Source: Croceicoccus pelagius (GTDB lineage Bacteria; Pseudomonadota; Alphaproteobacteria; Sphingomonadales; Sphingomonadaceae). Taken from it: 64,000 nucleotides of DNA. The number at the start of each line of letters is the position of its first letter. The stretch's first letter is position 1. Position numbers and translations under genes: made by a program. A model generated the notes under the pieces. The model was not told the DNA's origin, did not search any database, and saw only the letters and a program-made list of their open reading frames with translations. Below are positions 34,845 through 45,187 of the stretch, piece after piece. The stretch lies in contig NZ_LYWY01000039.1 in NCBI RefSeq assembly GCF_001661915.1, positions 248,001 to 312,000 of the forward strand, given 5' to 3'.

Positions 34845-35145
34845 GGCTAAGGAAATCGACGTGCGGCACTACGACGTGATCGTCGCTCCGCACATCACCG
34901 AGAAGTCGACGCTTCTTTCGGAAAACAACGCTGTGGTCTTCAAGGTGGCGGAAACCGCCACGAAGCCGCAGATCAAGGAGGCCGTCGAAGCGCTGTTCGA
35001 CGTCAAGGTCACCGGCGTGAACACCATGGTCCAGAAGGGCAAGGTCAAGCGCTGGAAGGGCAAGCCCTACAAGCGCGTCGATGTGAAGAAGGCGATCGTG
35101 ACGCTGGCCGAAGGCCAGTCCATCGACGTCACCAGCGGTATCTGA
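34837..35145 (+). CDS. rplW: 50S ribosomal protein L23
   Basis: 102 residues; [33 protein letters not shown]. Lies at the tunnel exit and docks trigger factor and SRP. Start overlaps rplD end. Confidence 0.96.
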   Translation: MAKAKEIDVRHYDVIVAPHITEKSTLLSENNAVVFKVAETATKPQIKEAVEALFDVKVTGVNTMVQKGKVKRWKGKPYKRVDVKKAIVTLAEGQSIDVTSGI

Positions 35146-35157
35146 GGCTAGAGACTG

Positions 35158-35994
35158 ATGGCACTGAAGAACTACAAACCGACTTCGCCGGCCCGCCGTG
35201 GCCTGGTGCTCGTCGACAAGTCGAGCCTCTGGAAGGGGAAGCCCGTCAAGGCGCTGACTGAAGGTAAGCGCAAGACGGGTGGCCGTAACAACAAGGGCCA
35301 CGTGACTTCGCGCGGCATTGGCGGCGGTCACAAGCAGAAGTACCGCTACATCGACTTCAAGCGTCGCAAGTGGGACGTCCCCGCGACCGTCGAGCGTCTT
35401 GAGTATGACCCGAACCGCACTGCGTTCATCGCTCTCATCAAGTATGAGGACGGCGAGCAGGCCTACATCATCGCTCCGCAGCGTCTGGCTGTCGGCGATA
35501 CGATCATTGCTGCTGAAAAGGCTGACACCAAGCCCGGCAACGCGATGCTCCTGTCGCAGATGCCGGTCGGTACCATCGCCCACAACCTGGAAATGAAGCC
35601 GGGCAAGGGTGCGCAGATCGCACGGTCGGCCGGTGCATATGCCCAGATCGTCGGTCGTGACCGCGGCATGGTCATCGTGCGTCTCGGTTCGGGTGAACAG
35701 CGTTACCTGCGCGGTGACTGCATGGGCACTGTTGGCGCCGTGTCGAACCCCGACAACTCCAACCAGACGCTGGCCAAGGCCGGTCGTCGCCGTTGGATGG
35801 GCGTTAAGCCGCTTACCCGCGGTGTTGCCAAGAACCCGGTCGACCACCCGCACGGTGGTGGTGAAGGCCGCACCTCGGGTGGCCGTCATCCGGTTACTCC
35901 GTGGGGCAAGCCGACCAAGGGCGCCCGCACCCGTCACAATAAGTCGACGGACAAGATGATCATCCGTTCGCGTCACGCGAAGAAGAAGAGGTAA
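35158..35994 (+). CDS. rplB: 50S ribosomal protein L2
   Basis: 278 residues; [17 protein letters not shown], with the conserved [30 protein letters not shown] that contains the peptidyl-transferase-region His. Confidence 0.97.
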   Translation: MALKNYKPTSPARRGLVLVDKSSLWKGKPVKALTEGKRKTGGRNNKGHVTSRGIGGGHKQKYRYIDFKRRKWDVPATVERLEYDPNRTAFIALIKYEDGEQAYIIAPQRLAVGDTIIAAEKADTKPGNAMLLSQMPVGTIAHNLEMKPGKGAQIARSAGAYAQIVGRDRGMVIVRLGSGEQRYLRGDCMGTVGAVSNPDNSNQTLAKAGRRRWMGVKPLTRGVAKNPVDHPHGGGEGRTSGGRHPVTPWGKPTKGARTRHNKSTDKMIIRSRHAKKKR

Positions 35995-36000
35995 GCGGTC

Positions 36001-36276
36001 ATGGCTCGTTCGCTCCGCAAGGGTCCGTTCGTGGACCTCCACCTGCTGAAGAAGGCCGAGACCGCCCAGGAATCGGGCGGCCGCGCGCCGATCAAGACCT
36101 GGTCGCGTCGTTCGACGATTCTTCCGCAGTTCGTTGGCCTGACGATCAACGTCTACAATGGCCAGAAGCACATCCCCGTGTCCGTCAATGAGGACATGGT
36201 CGGCCACAAGCTCGGTGAATTCGCGCCTACGCGTTCGTTCCCGGGTCACGCCGCTGACAAGAAGGGCAAGCGCTGA
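36001..36276 (+). CDS. rpsS: 30S ribosomal protein S19
   Basis: 91 residues; [22 protein letters not shown]-type segment [12 protein letters not shown], then [14 protein letters not shown]. Stop overlaps the rplV start by 1 nt. Confidence 0.96.
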   Translation: MARSLRKGPFVDLHLLKKAETAQESGGRAPIKTWSRRSTILPQFVGLTINVYNGQKHIPVSVNEDMVGHKLGEFAPTRSFPGHAADKKGKR

Positions 36277-36653
36277 TGAGCAAGCAGGCAGCTCCGCGCC
36301 GCGTCGGTGACAAGGAAGCGCTGGCAGTCGGGACCACGATCCGTGGCTCGGCCCAGAAGCTCAACCTCGTCGCCGGCCTGATCCGCGGCAAGAAGGCCGA
36401 GGACGCGCTGAACATTCTCGCGTTCTCCAAGCGCGCCATGGCCCAGGACGCACGCAAGGTCCTGGCCTCGGCGATCGCCAATGCCGAGAACAACCACAAC
36501 CTGGATGTCGATGCACTCGTCGTGGCTGAAGCCTCGGTCGGCAAGTCGATCACAATGAAGCGTTTCCACACGCGGGGCCGTGGCAAGTCCACGCGCATCC
36601 TGAAGCCGTTCAGCCGGCTGCGCATCGTGGTTCGCGAAGTCGAGGAGGCCTGA
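36276..36653 (+). CDS. rplV: 50S ribosomal protein L22
   Basis: 125 residues; [50 protein letters not shown], with the macrolide-loop [14 protein letters not shown]. Confidence 0.96.
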   Translation: MSKQAAPRRVGDKEALAVGTTIRGSAQKLNLVAGLIRGKKAEDALNILAFSKRAMAQDARKVLASAIANAENNHNLDVDALVVAEASVGKSITMKRFHTRGRGKSTRILKPFSRLRIVVREVEEA

Positions 36654-36656
36654 TCC

Positions 36657-37352
36657 ATGGGTCATAAATCGAATCCGATCGGTCTGCGTCTCCAGATCAA
36701 CCGTACCTGGGACAGCCGCTGGTACGCCGAAGGGCGCGACTATGCCGGTCTGCTCAAGGAAGACATCGAGATCCGCAAGTTCATCGTCGACACGCTGCCG
36801 CAGGCTGCGATCTCGAAGGTGGTGATCGAGCGTCCGGCCAAGCTGTGCCGCATCTCGATCTACGCGGCTCGCCCCGGTGTCATCATCGGCAAGAAGGGCG
36901 CTGACATCGAGAAGCTTCGCACGAAGCTTTCGAAGATGACCGACAGCGAAGTGAAGCTGAACATCGTTGAAATCCGCAAGCCGGAGATCGACGCCAAGCT
37001 CGTCGCCCAGGGCATCGCCGACCAGCTCGTTCGCCGCGTGGCTTTCCGTCGTGCGATGAAGCGCGCCGTTCAGTCGGCCCTGCGTCTTGGTGCCGAAGGC
37101 ATCAAGATCACTTGCGGTGGTCGTCTCGGCGGTGCGGAAATCGCCCGCGTCGAGTGGTACCGTGAAGGCCGCGTGCCGCTTCACACCCTGCGTGCAAACG
37201 TTGACTACGCCGAAGCCGAAGCGCTGACCGCGTACGGCATCATCGGAATCAAGTGCTGGATCTTCAAGGGTGAGATCATGGCGCATGACCCGATGGCGCA
37301 GGACCGTCTGATGATGGAGGCCCAGACCTCCGGCGTGCGACCGGCGCGCTGA
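36657..37352 (+). CDS. rpsC: 30S ribosomal protein S3
   Basis: 231 residues; [24 protein letters not shown] and the KH-domain loop [17 protein letters not shown]. 3 nt after rplV. Confidence 0.97.
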   Translation: MGHKSNPIGLRLQINRTWDSRWYAEGRDYAGLLKEDIEIRKFIVDTLPQAAISKVVIERPAKLCRISIYAARPGVIIGKKGADIEKLRTKLSKMTDSEVKLNIVEIRKPEIDAKLVAQGIADQLVRRVAFRRAMKRAVQSALRLGAEGIKITCGGRLGGAEIARVEWYREGRVPLHTLRANVDYAEAEALTAYGIIGIKCWIFKGEIMAHDPMAQDRLMMEAQTSGVRPAR

Positions 37353-37373
37353 GGTTAGGGTAAGGTAAGAGCA

Positions 37374-37808
37374 ATGCTGCAACCGAAAAAAACGAAGTTC
37401 CGCAAGGCGTTCAAGGGCAAGATCCATGGCAACGCCAAGGGCGGCACGGACCTCAACTTCGGCTCGTACGGGCTGAAGGCGATGGAACCGGAGCGTATCA
37501 CCGCGCGCCAGATCGAGGCTGCCCGTCGTGCGATCACTCGCCACATTCGCCGTCAGGGCCGTCTGTGGATCCGCGTGTTCCCCGACGTTCCGGTTTCGAA
37601 GAAGCCTGCCGAAGTCCGTCAGGGTAAGGGCAAGGGTTCGGTCGAATACTGGGCAGCCCGCGTGAAGCCGGGTCGCATCCTGTTCGAACTGGACGGCGTT
37701 CCGGGCCCGCTCGCTGCAGAGGCGTTCAGCCGCGCTGCAATGAAGCTGCCGATCAAGACCAAGGTTGTCGCCCGACTTGGCGACTCCTCGCACCTGGGAG
37801 GTGAATGA
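37374..37808 (+). CDS. rplP: 50S ribosomal protein L16
   Basis: 144 residues; [36 protein letters not shown], binds near the A-site tRNA. Ends at the start of rpmC. Confidence 0.97.
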   Translation: MLQPKKTKFRKAFKGKIHGNAKGGTDLNFGSYGLKAMEPERITARQIEAARRAITRHIRRQGRLWIRVFPDVPVSKKPAEVRQGKGKGSVEYWAARVKPGRILFELDGVPGPLAAEAFSRAAMKLPIKTKVVARLGDSSHLGGE

Positions 37809-38008
37809 TGGCACAAGCTGAAGACCTTCGCGCCAAGAGCGACGACCAGCTGACCGCTGATCTGACCGATCTCAAGCGCGAGCAGTTCAACCTGCGCTTC
37901 CAGGCTGCGACCAACCAGATCGAGCGTCCCGCTCGCATCAAGGAAGTCCGCCGCCAGATCGCGCGCATCAAGACGTTGCAGGGCGAACGCGCCCGCGCAG
38001 CGAAGTAA
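37808..38008 (+). CDS. rpmC: 50S ribosomal protein L29
   Basis: 66 residues; [36 protein letters not shown]. Two adjacent ATGs at 37805 and 37808; GGAGG at 37797 spaces better with 37808. Confidence 0.95.
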   Translation: MAQAEDLRAKSDDQLTADLTDLKREQFNLRFQAATNQIERPARIKEVRRQIARIKTLQGERARAAK

Positions 38009-38018
38009 GGACAAGACC

Positions 38019-38309
38019 ATGCCCAAGCGTATCCTGATCGGGACCGTGGTCTCGGACAAGACCGACAAGACCGTGGTGGTCAAGGTCGAGCGCAAGGTGA
38101 AGCACCCGCTCTACGGGAAGATCATCCGTCGCTCGAAGAAGTACCACGCTCACGATGCGGACAACACGTTCCGCACCGGCGAGAAGGTCCGCATCGAGGA
38201 GGTCGCTCCGATCTCCAAGCTCAAGACGTGGAAGGTTCTCGACCGCGTCGGCGGCCGGGCCGACACCGCCCTGGAAGCCGACATCGAGGTTGAAGCCGCG
38301 AACGGCTGA
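38019..38309 (+). CDS. rpsQ: 30S ribosomal protein S17
   Basis: 96 residues; [39 protein letters not shown]. About ten residues longer than E. coli S17 through an acidic tail ([16 protein letters not shown]). Confidence 0.96.
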   Translation: MPKRILIGTVVSDKTDKTVVVKVERKVKHPLYGKIIRRSKKYHAHDADNTFRTGEKVRIEEVAPISKLKTWKVLDRVGGRADTALEADIEVEAANG

Positions 38310-38374
38310 GCCGACTGACTTTTGGAACTCCCGGGCTTTCGTCCCGGAAAGCCGAGTAAAAAGGAACCGGATCG

Positions 38375-38743
38375 ATGATCCAGATGCAATCAAACCTTGA
38401 CGTTGCTGACAACAGCGGCGCCAAGCGCGTCCAGTGCATCAAGGTGCTGGGCGGATCGAAGCGGCGCACTGCCAGCGTCGGTGACGTGATTGTTGTCTCC
38501 GTCAAGGAGGCGCAGCCGCGTGCCAAGGTCAAGAAGGGCGACGTTCACCGTGCGGTGATCGTGCGCACCAAGAAGGACGTCCGTCGTCCCGATGGCAGCG
38601 TCATTCGCTTCGACTCGAACGCCGCGGTTCTCGTCAACAAGAACGAAGAACCCATCGGCACCCGTATCTTCGGCCCCGTGGTGCGCGAACTGCGCGGTCG
38701 CGGCTTCATGAAGATCATCTCGCTTGCTCCGGAGGTGCTGTAA
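38375..38743 (+). CDS. rplN: 50S ribosomal protein L14
   Basis: 122 residues; [31 protein letters not shown]. First gene of the spc set. Stop shares 1 nt with the rplX start. A GGCTTTC/GGAAAGCC hairpin lies upstream at about 38335-38353. Confidence 0.97.
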   Translation: MIQMQSNLDVADNSGAKRVQCIKVLGGSKRRTASVGDVIVVSVKEAQPRAKVKKGDVHRAVIVRTKKDVRRPDGSVIRFDSNAAVLVNKNEEPIGTRIFGPVVRELRGRGFMKIISLAPEVL

Positions 38744-39063
38744 TGGCTGCCGCGAAGATCAAGAAGGGTGACAGCGTCGTCGTGCTGTCGGGCAAGGACA
38801 AGGGCAAGACCGGTACGGTCACCCAGGTCCTTCCGAAGGACGGCAAGGTCGTGGTCGATGGCGTCAACGTCGCGACACGCCACCGCAAGCCCACCCAGGT
38901 GAACCCGCAGGGCGGCATCGAACGCAACCCTGCTCCGATGGCGATCTCGAAGGTCGCCGTTGCCGATCCCAAGGATGGCAAGCCCACCCGCGTCCGCTTT
39001 GAAGAGCGTGACGGCAAGAAGGTGCGCGTCGCCGTCAAGTCCGGGGAGACGATCGATGGCTGA
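38743..39063 (+). CDS. rplX: 50S ribosomal protein L24
   Basis: 106 residues with a KOW motif ([26 protein letters not shown]). Overlaps rplE by 8 nt. Confidence 0.96.
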   Translation: MAAAKIKKGDSVVVLSGKDKGKTGTVTQVLPKDGKVVVDGVNVATRHRKPTQVNPQGGIERNPAPMAISKVAVADPKDGKPTRVRFEERDGKKVRVAVKSGETIDG

Positions 39064-39637
39064 TAGCTACACTCCGCGAATGAAGGCCAAGTACGAGGCC
39101 GAAATCGTGAAGGCGATGACCGAGAAGTTCGGTTACGCGAACCCGATGATGGTGCCGAAGCTGGAGAAGATTACGCTCAACATGGGCGTTGGCGAAGCCA
39201 GTCAGGACAAGAAGAAGGTCCAGACCGCAGCAGCGGAAATGGAACTGATCGCCGGTCAGAAGCCGGTCATCACCAAGGCGAAGAAGTCGATCGCGCAGTT
39301 CAAGCTGCGTGAAGGCATGCCAATCGGTTGCAAGGTTACTTTGCGCCGCGATCGCATGTTCGAGTTTCTCGACCGTCTCGTCACGATCGCGATGCCCCGC
39401 ATCCGCGACTTCCGTGGCCTGAACCCCAAGTCGTTCGACGGCCGTGGCAACTATGCCATGGGCCTGAAGGAGCAGATCATCTTCCCCGAGATCAGCTACG
39501 ACAAGATCGAAAAGGTTCGTGGCATGGATATCATCGTGACCACCACCGCCCAGACCGATGAAGAAGCGCGCGAACTGCTGCGTCTCTTCGGTTTCCCGTT
39601 CCCGGCTGAAGAGTCGGAACAGCAGGAAGCGGCGTGA
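39056..39637 (+). CDS. rplE: 50S ribosomal protein L5
   Basis: 193 residues; [51 protein letters not shown]. Binds 5S rRNA. ATG 39056 starts inside the end of rplX. Confidence 0.96.
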   Translation: MADSYTPRMKAKYEAEIVKAMTEKFGYANPMMVPKLEKITLNMGVGEASQDKKKVQTAAAEMELIAGQKPVITKAKKSIAQFKLREGMPIGCKVTLRRDRMFEFLDRLVTIAMPRIRDFRGLNPKSFDGRGNYAMGLKEQIIFPEISYDKIEKVRGMDIIVTTTAQTDEEARELLRLFGFPFPAEESEQQEAA

Positions 39638-39663
39638 GCCGCTAGGAAAGAGAGCTTAAGTCC

Positions 39664-39969
39664 ATGGCGAAACTGAGTTCCGTGAACAAGAACGAGCGTC
39701 GCAAGAAGCTCGTCAAGAAGTACGCATCGCAGTACGCGAAGCTGAAGGCGATTGCCGACGACAAGTCGCTCGACGAAAGCGAGCGTTGGGTTGCGCGTCT
39801 GAAGATGGCCGAGATTCCCCGCAACGGGAACCCGACCCGCGTGCGCAACCGCTGCACCACCACCGGCCGCCCGCGCGGCTATTACCGCAAGTTCGGTCTC
39901 AACCGTATCGAACTGCGCGACCTCGGCAACAAGGGCCTGATTCCGGGCCTGACCAAGTCGAGCTGGTGA
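39664..39969 (+). CDS. rpsN: 30S ribosomal protein S14, zinc-independent form
   Basis: 101 residues; [31 protein letters not shown] and [24 protein letters not shown]. It lacks the CxxC pairs of the short zinc form. Confidence 0.96.
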   Translation: MAKLSSVNKNERRKKLVKKYASQYAKLKAIADDKSLDESERWVARLKMAEIPRNGNPTRVRNRCTTTGRPRGYYRKFGLNRIELRDLGNKGLIPGLTKSSW

Positions 39970-39980
39970 GGTACTGATAG

Positions 39981-40376
39981 ATGGCTATGACCGATCCCCT
40001 GGGTGATATGCTCACCCGCATCCGCAACGGGCAGCGCGCGAAGAAGGACTCCGTCCTGTCGCCCGCCAGCAAGCTGCGTGCAAACGTCCTCGAAGTTCTT
40101 CAGCGCGAAGGCTACATCCGTGGCTACAGTGAAGACGCGACGGGCAAGCACCCCGCGCTGCGGATCGAACTGAAGTATTTCGAAGGCGAACCTGCAATCA
40201 AGCACGTCGCCCGTGTCTCCAAGCCGGGCCGCCGCGTCTACTCGGGTTCCAAGGAACTGCCGACGATCCGCAACGGCCTCGGCATCACCATCGTCTCGAC
40301 GCCCAAGGGCGTGCTTTCGGACAACGAAGCACGTGCCGAGAATGTCGGCGGCGAAGTGCTGGCGGAGGTGTTCTGA
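39981..40376 (+). CDS. rpsH: 30S ribosomal protein S8
   Basis: 131 residues; [22 protein letters not shown], and the C-terminal [19 protein letters not shown]. Spc-operon repressor in E. coli. Overlaps rplF by 1 nt. Confidence 0.96.
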   Translation: MAMTDPLGDMLTRIRNGQRAKKDSVLSPASKLRANVLEVLQREGYIRGYSEDATGKHPALRIELKYFEGEPAIKHVARVSKPGRRVYSGSKELPTIRNGLGITIVSTPKGVLSDNEARAENVGGEVLAEVF

Positions 40377-40909
40377 TGAGCCGCATCGGCAAGAGAGCGG
40401 TCGCCATCCCGAGCGGGGTGACTGCCAACATCGAAGGTGACACGCTCACCGTGAAGGGTCCGAAGGGCACCCTTTCGATGGGTCTGTCGGACCTGATCAC
40501 CTACAAGGTGGAAGGCGAAGAGATCTCGGTTCAGCCGGCGAATGATACGAAGGCCGCGCGCAGCCACTGGGGCATGCAGCGGACCCTCGTCTCGAACCTC
40601 GTCGAAGGCGTGACCGAAGGCTACACCAAGGTCCTCGAGATCACCGGTGTCGGCTACCGTGCACAGGCATCGGGCAAGAAGCTCAAGCTTCAGCTCGGTT
40701 ACTCGCACGACGTCGATCTCGATGTTCCCGAAGGTCTCGAAGTGAAGACTCCGGACCAGACCACCGTTGAGATCTCGGGCATCGACAAGCAGGCCGTTGG
40801 CCAGTTTGCTGCCGAGGTCCGCCGCTGGCGCAAGCCCGAACCCTACAAGGGTAAGGGCATCAAGTACCGCGGCGAGTACATCTTCCGCAAGGAAGGGAAG
40901 AAGAAGTAA
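40376..40909 (+). CDS. rplF: 50S ribosomal protein L6
   Basis: 177 residues; [31 protein letters not shown] and the C-terminal [24 protein letters not shown]. Confidence 0.97.
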   Translation: MSRIGKRAVAIPSGVTANIEGDTLTVKGPKGTLSMGLSDLITYKVEGEEISVQPANDTKAARSHWGMQRTLVSNLVEGVTEGYTKVLEITGVGYRAQASGKKLKLQLGYSHDVDLDVPEGLEVKTPDQTTVEISGIDKQAVGQFAAEVRRWRKPEPYKGKGIKYRGEYIFRKEGKKK

Positions 40910-40910
40910 G

Positions 40911-41255
40911 ATGGCTAAGCTTTCTCTTTTCGAACGCCGCCGTCGCCGCGTGCGCACTGCGCTCCGCGCCCGTTCGGGTGGCAAGCCCCGCCTGTCGGTG
41001 CACCGCACCGGCAAGCACATCTACGCGCAGGTTATCGACGACGCTTCCGGCAAGACCGTTGCCGCTGCCAGCACCCTGGGCTCGAAGGCCTCGGGCGCGA
41101 ACGTCGATGCCGCCCAGCAGGTCGGCAAGGACATCGCCGCCGCCGCCAAGAAGGCCGGCGTGACGACTGTCGTTTTCGATCGTGGCGGTTTCCTGTTCCA
41201 TGGTCGCGTCAAGGCGCTGGCCGACGCCGCTCGTGAAGGCGGGCTGGAGTTCTGA
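40911..41255 (+). CDS. rplR: 50S ribosomal protein L18
   Basis: 114 residues; [37 protein letters not shown]. 5S rRNA binder. 1 nt after the rplF stop; its TGA overlaps an rpsE ATG. Confidence 0.96.
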   Translation: MAKLSLFERRRRRVRTALRARSGGKPRLSVHRTGKHIYAQVIDDASGKTVAAASTLGSKASGANVDAAQQVGKDIAAAAKKAGVTTVVFDRGGFLFHGRVKALADAAREGGLEF

Positions 41256-41257
41256 TG

Positions 41258-42046
41258 ATGGCTGAAGAAAACAACAACGAAACCCCCGTGGTCGACAACG
41301 CAGGTTCGACCCCGACCCCGACCGTCGCCAGCACCGAAGCGGCCGACAATCAGTCGACCGAAGCCGGCGATCCGTCGCAGCCCCGCGAAGGTCGCGGTGG
41401 ACGTGGTGGCCGTGGTCGCGGCGGAAACGATCGTGGCGAACGCGGTGAGCGTGGCGGCCGTGGTCGCGGTCGTCGTGACGACCGTCGCGGCAACCGTGAC
41501 GAGGACCAGGGCGAAGAGCTGATCGAAAAGCTCGTCCACATCAACCGCGTCTCGAAGACCGTAAAGGGCGGCAAGCGCTTCGGTTTCGCAGCACTCGTCG
41601 TCGTCGGTGACGGCAAGGGCCGCGTCGGTTTCGGTCACGGCAAGGCTCGCGAAGTTCCCGAGGCGATCAACAAGGCCACTGCTTCTGCCAAGAAGAAGAT
41701 GGTCCGCGTTCCGCTGAAGGAAGGCCGCACGCTGCACCACGACGGCAAGGGCCGTTTCGGTGCCGGCAAGGTCAACGTCCGCACGGCACCGGCAGGTACC
41801 GGTATCATCGCGGGTGGCCCGATGCGCGCAGTCTTCGAGTCGCTGGGTGTTGCAGACGTCGTGACCAAGTCGGTCGGTACGTCGAACCCCTACAACATGA
41901 TCCGCGCCACCTTCGACGCGCTGACCAACCAGACTTCGCCGAAGTCTGTGGCACAGCGTCGTGGCAAGAAGGTCGCGGACCTTCTGGGCCGTGGCGGCGC
42001 GACCGAGGCGGAGGCAGAAGCCGACGCCGCGGCCATCGTGGAGTAA
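41258..42046 (+). CDS. rpsE: 30S ribosomal protein S5 with RGG-rich N-terminal extension
   Basis: 262 residues. The normal S5 begins at about residue 86 ([23 protein letters not shown]). Before it lies a tail of about 85 residues: acidic/Thr/Pro-rich, then [19 protein letters not shown] and related RG/RGG repeats. E. coli S5 has only about a dozen residues there. Such RGG stretches bind RNA in eukaryotic proteins. ATG 41255 is an alternative start. Confidence 0.95.
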   Translation: MAEENNNETPVVDNAGSTPTPTVASTEAADNQSTEAGDPSQPREGRGGRGGRGRGGNDRGERGERGGRGRGRRDDRRGNRDEDQGEELIEKLVHINRVSKTVKGGKRFGFAALVVVGDGKGRVGFGHGKAREVPEAINKATASAKKKMVRVPLKEGRTLHHDGKGRFGAGKVNVRTAPAGTGIIAGGPMRAVFESLGVADVVTKSVGTSNPYNMIRATFDALTNQTSPKSVAQRRGKKVADLLGRGGATEAEAEADAAAIVE

Positions 42047-42052
42047 TCGATC

Positions 42053-42238
42053 ATGGCTAAGGCTAAGACCATCAAGATCAAGCAGGTCGGTTCGCCGATC
42101 CGCCGCCCCGAAGGCCAGAGGAAGATCCTCATCGGCCTGGGGCTGAACAAGATGCACAAGGTCGTCGAACTGCAGGACACTGCGGAAGTTCGCGGCGCAG
42201 TGGCCAAGGTTCCCCATCTCGTCGAGATCGTGGACTGA
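42053..42238 (+). CDS. rpmD: 50S ribosomal protein L30
   Basis: 61 residues; [43 protein letters not shown]. Followed by a terminator, which is unusual inside the spc operon. Confidence 0.95.
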   Translation: MAKAKTIKIKQVGSPIRRPEGQRKILIGLGLNKMHKVVELQDTAEVRGAVAKVPHLVEIVD

Positions 42239-42267
42239 GCCTTCGGGTCTTGTACCTAACAATGATC

Positions 42268-42302
42268 CGGGCCGCGGCGCTGCTGCGGCCCGTTTCGTTT
42301 TT
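42268..42302 (+). terminator. Intrinsic terminator between rpmD and rplO
   Basis: CGGGCCGC and GCGGCCCG pair over 8 bp, followed by TTTCGTTTTT. 29 nt after rpmD, it splits the spc operon. Confidence 0.75.
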
Positions 42303-42334
42303 GTCCTGTCGTTTCCGATATCGGTGACGATGGG

Positions 42335-42363
42335 GTGACAAAGTGGGAAGGGGTAGCTAAGGC
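42335..42363 (+). promoter_or_regulatory. Candidate promoter for rplO-secY-adk
   Basis: GTGACA and TAAGGC are 17 nt apart, directly downstream of the rpmD terminator and 66 nt before rplO. Weak consensus, supported by position. Confidence 0.35.
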
Positions 42364-42428
42364 GCGCACTTCCCAATTGGCGCGAATCGTCGCGCACAAC
42401 GCGAACAAAGCGAAAGCGAGTGTTGAAT

Positions 42429-42917
42429 ATGAAACTGAATGATATCCGCGACAACGAAGGTGCACGTCATCGTCGTATGCGTGTCGGCCGTGGCATCGGT
42501 TCGGGCAAGGGCAAGACCAGCGGTCGTGGCCAGAAGGGTCAGAAGAGCCGTTCGGGCGTTGCCGTCAAGGGCTTCGAAGGCGGCCAGATGCCGCTCCACA
42601 TGCGTCTGCCGAAGCGCGGCTTCAACAACCCGTTCGGCAAGGACTATGCGCAGGTCAACCTGGGCATGATCCAGAAGTTCATCGACGCGGGCAAGCTCGA
42701 TGCATCGGGTGTCATCGACCACGAAACGCTGCAGGCCGCCGGTCTCGCACGCGGCGGCAAGGATGGTGTTCGCCTCCTTGCCAAGGGTGAGCTGACTACC
42801 AAGGCGAGCTTCAAGGTCGCCGGTGCGTCGAAGGGCGCTGTGGCCCAGGTTGAAAAGCTCGGCGGCAAGGTCGAGACGACCGCTCCGGCCAAGGCTGAAA
42901 AGGCCGACGCCGAATAA
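42429..42917 (+). CDS. rplO: 50S ribosomal protein L15
   Basis: 162 residues; [38 protein letters not shown], with an Ala/Lys/Glu tail. GTG 42420 would add three residues; MKLNDI is the canonical start. Confidence 0.97.
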   Translation: MKLNDIRDNEGARHRRMRVGRGIGSGKGKTSGRGQKGQKSRSGVAVKGFEGGQMPLHMRLPKRGFNNPFGKDYAQVNLGMIQKFIDAGKLDASGVIDHETLQAAGLARGGKDGVRLLAKGELTTKASFKVAGASKGAVAQVEKLGGKVETTAPAKAEKADAE

Positions 42918-42931
42918 TCGGGACAAGGTTC

Positions 42932-43008
42932 GGGCGAGGGTGTTTGCATCCTCGCCCGCTGCCTATATGGGCTGTTCCCAGTTCTTGAGACGGCACCTTC
43001 GTCTCAGC
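42932..43008 (+). other. Two hairpins between rplO and secY
   Basis: CGGGCGAGG/CCTCGCCCG (about 42932-42960) and TGAGACG/CGTCTCA (42988-43008), neither with a T tail. Likely processing or stability elements separating ribosomal and secY parts of the mRNA. Confidence 0.45.
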
Positions 43009-43033
43009 CCCCGCAAGGCATTAGATTCATATC

Positions 43034-44398
43034 ATGGCTTCACGCGCCGATAACATCGCGAGCAACATGTCCCTGGCCAATTTCGGCAAGGCGACCGAGC
43101 TCAAGCAGCGCATCTGGTTTACCCTAGGTGCTCTCATCGTCTTCCGCTTCCTGAGCTTTGTTCCGCTTCCGGGCGTGAACCCGCTGATCCTGCAGGATCT
43201 CTATGCTCAGACGCGCGGCGGCGTTCTCGATCTCTTCAACACCTTCTCGGGCGGCAGCCTTGAGCGCATGAGTCTCATCGCGCTCGGCATCATGCCGTAC
43301 ATCACCGCCTCGATCGTCGTTCAGCTTGCGGCCGCGCTTCACCCCGCGCTTGCCGCGCTGAAGAAGGAAGGCGAGAGCGGCCGCAAGAAGCTGAACCAGT
43401 ACACCCGATATGGCACCGTGGGTCTGACTGCGATCCAAGGTTACTTCTTGGCCGTGGGTCTTGAGACTTTCGCGGCCTCCAGCGGCCTGCATGCCGTCGT
43501 TGCCCCCGGCATGATGTTCCGCATTGGTGCAGTCATCTCTCTTGTTGGCGGCACGATGTTCCTGCTGTGGCTGGGTGAGCAGATCACCTCGCGCGGTATC
43601 GGCAACGGCGTTTCGCTGATCATTATGGCGGGCATCATCGCCCAGTTCCCGACCATCACGGCCCAGCTTTTTGAAGGTGGCCGCTCGGGTTCGATCTCGC
43701 CGTTCCTGATCATCGCGCTGATCGTCGTGATCATCGGTCTGATTTTATTCATCTGCTTCATGGAGCGTGCCCAGCGGCGTCTTCTGATCCAGTATCCGAA
43801 GCGTGCGAGCCAGCGCGGCATGATGCAGGCTGACCGCTCGCACCTTCCGCTCAAGCTCAACACCGCAGGCGTCATTCCGCCGATCTTTGCGTCGTCGCTG
43901 CTGCTCCTGCCGCTTACGATCACGCAGTTCGCGCAGAACTCGATTTCGCCCGACAGCACGATGGGCGGCGTTCTGGTGACGCTGAATCAGTATCTGCAGC
44001 ACGGTCAGCCGATCTACCTGACGCTCTATGCCATCGGCATCGTGTTCTTCGCGTTTTTCTACACAGCGGTTGTGTTCAACCCGGAAGAGACTGCGGACAA
44101 CCTGAAGCGCAATGGCGGCTTCATTCCGGGCATCCGTCCGGGGAAGCGCACCGCCGACTATCTAGACTACGTGCTGACGCGCATTACCGTTATTGGTGCC
44201 GCTTATCTGGCGCTGGTCTGCGTCCTGCCGGAGTACGTGATCGGCCAGACGGGCCTTCCGTTCTTCCTTGGCGGTACCAGCTTGCTGATCGTCGTGAACG
44301 TGACGGTCGACACTATCGCGCAAATCCAGAGCCACCTGCTGGCGCACCAGTACGGCGATCTCATCAAAAAGGCTAAGTTGAAAGGTCGGCTTCGCTGA
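43034..44398 (+). CDS. secY: Preprotein translocase subunit SecY
   Basis: 454-residue, ten-helix core of the Sec channel. Starts MASRADNIASNMSLANFGKATELKQRIWFTLG; has GIMPYITASIVVQL in the plug region and MERAQRRLLIQYPKR, RSHLPLKLNTAGVIPPIFA and the C-terminal LIVVNVTVDTIAQIQSHLL. Confidence 0.97.
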   Translation: MASRADNIASNMSLANFGKATELKQRIWFTLGALIVFRFLSFVPLPGVNPLILQDLYAQTRGGVLDLFNTFSGGSLERMSLIALGIMPYITASIVVQLAAALHPALAALKKEGESGRKKLNQYTRYGTVGLTAIQGYFLAVGLETFAASSGLHAVVAPGMMFRIGAVISLVGGTMFLLWLGEQITSRGIGNGVSLIIMAGIIAQFPTITAQLFEGGRSGSISPFLIIALIVVIIGLILFICFMERAQRRLLIQYPKRASQRGMMQADRSHLPLKLNTAGVIPPIFASSLLLLPLTITQFAQNSISPDSTMGGVLVTLNQYLQHGQPIYLTLYAIGIVFFAFFYTAVVFNPEETADNLKRNGGFIPGIRPGKRTADYLDYVLTRITVIGAAYLALVCVLPEYVIGQTGLPFFLGGTSLLIVVNVTVDTIAQIQSHLLAHQYGDLIKKAKLKGRLR

Positions 44399-44435
44399 CC
44401 GATAGACGTTCCGGCAATCAGGGAGAGTTTTTCAA

Positions 44436-45083
44436 GTGAACATCATCCTCCTCGGACCGCCGGGAGCCGGCAAGGGTACGCAGTCACAGCGCCTCGTTGA
44501 AAAGCATGGCATGCGCCAGCTTTCGACCGGCGATATGCTTCGTGCCGCCGTGAAGGCGCAGACGCCGGTCGGTATTCAGGCCAAGGCCGTCATGGACGCG
44601 GGCGAGCTCGTCTCGGACACGATCGTCTCGGCCTTGATCAGCGACGAGCTGGCTTCGATGGGCAACGACGTCGGCGCGATCTTTGACGGCTACCCCCGTA
44701 CCGAAGCGCAGGCGCACATGCTGGACGAGATCCTTGAACAGCATGGTCGCACTCTCGCGCACGTGATCGAGCTTGACGTCGATGAAGATGCGCTGGTCGA
44801 ACGTATTACCGGTCGCTTCACCTGCGCATCGTGCGGGAAGGGTTATCACGACAAGTTCGAGCGTCCGAGGCAGGAAGGCGTCTGCGACCGTTGCGGCGGG
44901 ACAGAGTTCAAGCGCCGCCCGGACGACAACGAGGAAACCGTGCGCACCCGTATGGCCGAGTATCGCGCCAAGACCGCGCCGATCCTGCCCGTTTATGAAG
45001 CGCGCGGCATCGTCAGCCGCGTGGACGGCATGGCCGACATCGACGCGGTTACGGATTCGATCAACGCCATCCTTGAAGGCTGA
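44436..45083 (+). CDS. adk: Adenylate kinase
   Basis: 215 residues from GTG 44436. P-loop GPPGAGKGTQ, AMP site RQLSTGDMLRAAV, DGYPRTEAQA. The LID has four Cys (CASCGKGYHDKFERPRQEG then CDRCGG), i.e. a structural zinc site as in Gram-positive enzymes. A terminator follows, so adk ends its transcript. Confidence 0.96.
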   Translation: MNIILLGPPGAGKGTQSQRLVEKHGMRQLSTGDMLRAAVKAQTPVGIQAKAVMDAGELVSDTIVSALISDELASMGNDVGAIFDGYPRTEAQAHMLDEILEQHGRTLAHVIELDVDEDALVERITGRFTCASCGKGYHDKFERPRQEGVCDRCGGTEFKRRPDDNEETVRTRMAEYRAKTAPILPVYEARGIVSRVDGMADIDAVTDSINAILEG

Positions 45084-45124
45084 TCGCATCCCGTTCGCGG
45101 GGTAACCTAACCCATGAAGTGAAG

Positions 45125-45147
45125 CGCCGCGTTTGACGCGGCGTTTT
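45125..45147 (+). terminator. Terminator after adk
   Basis: CGCCGCG-TTTGA-CGCGGCG followed by TTTT, 42 nt after the adk stop. Confidence 0.8.
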
Positions 45148-45187
45148 GCTGTGCTAGCCCCAAGTTCGGAACAGGGAAGGGGCCATA

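Noticed and set aside
33348-37814. Several antisense frames of 470-520 codons across the S10 operon
   Set aside because: They are mirror frames of ribosomal protein genes and span gene boundaries that only make sense on the plus strand.
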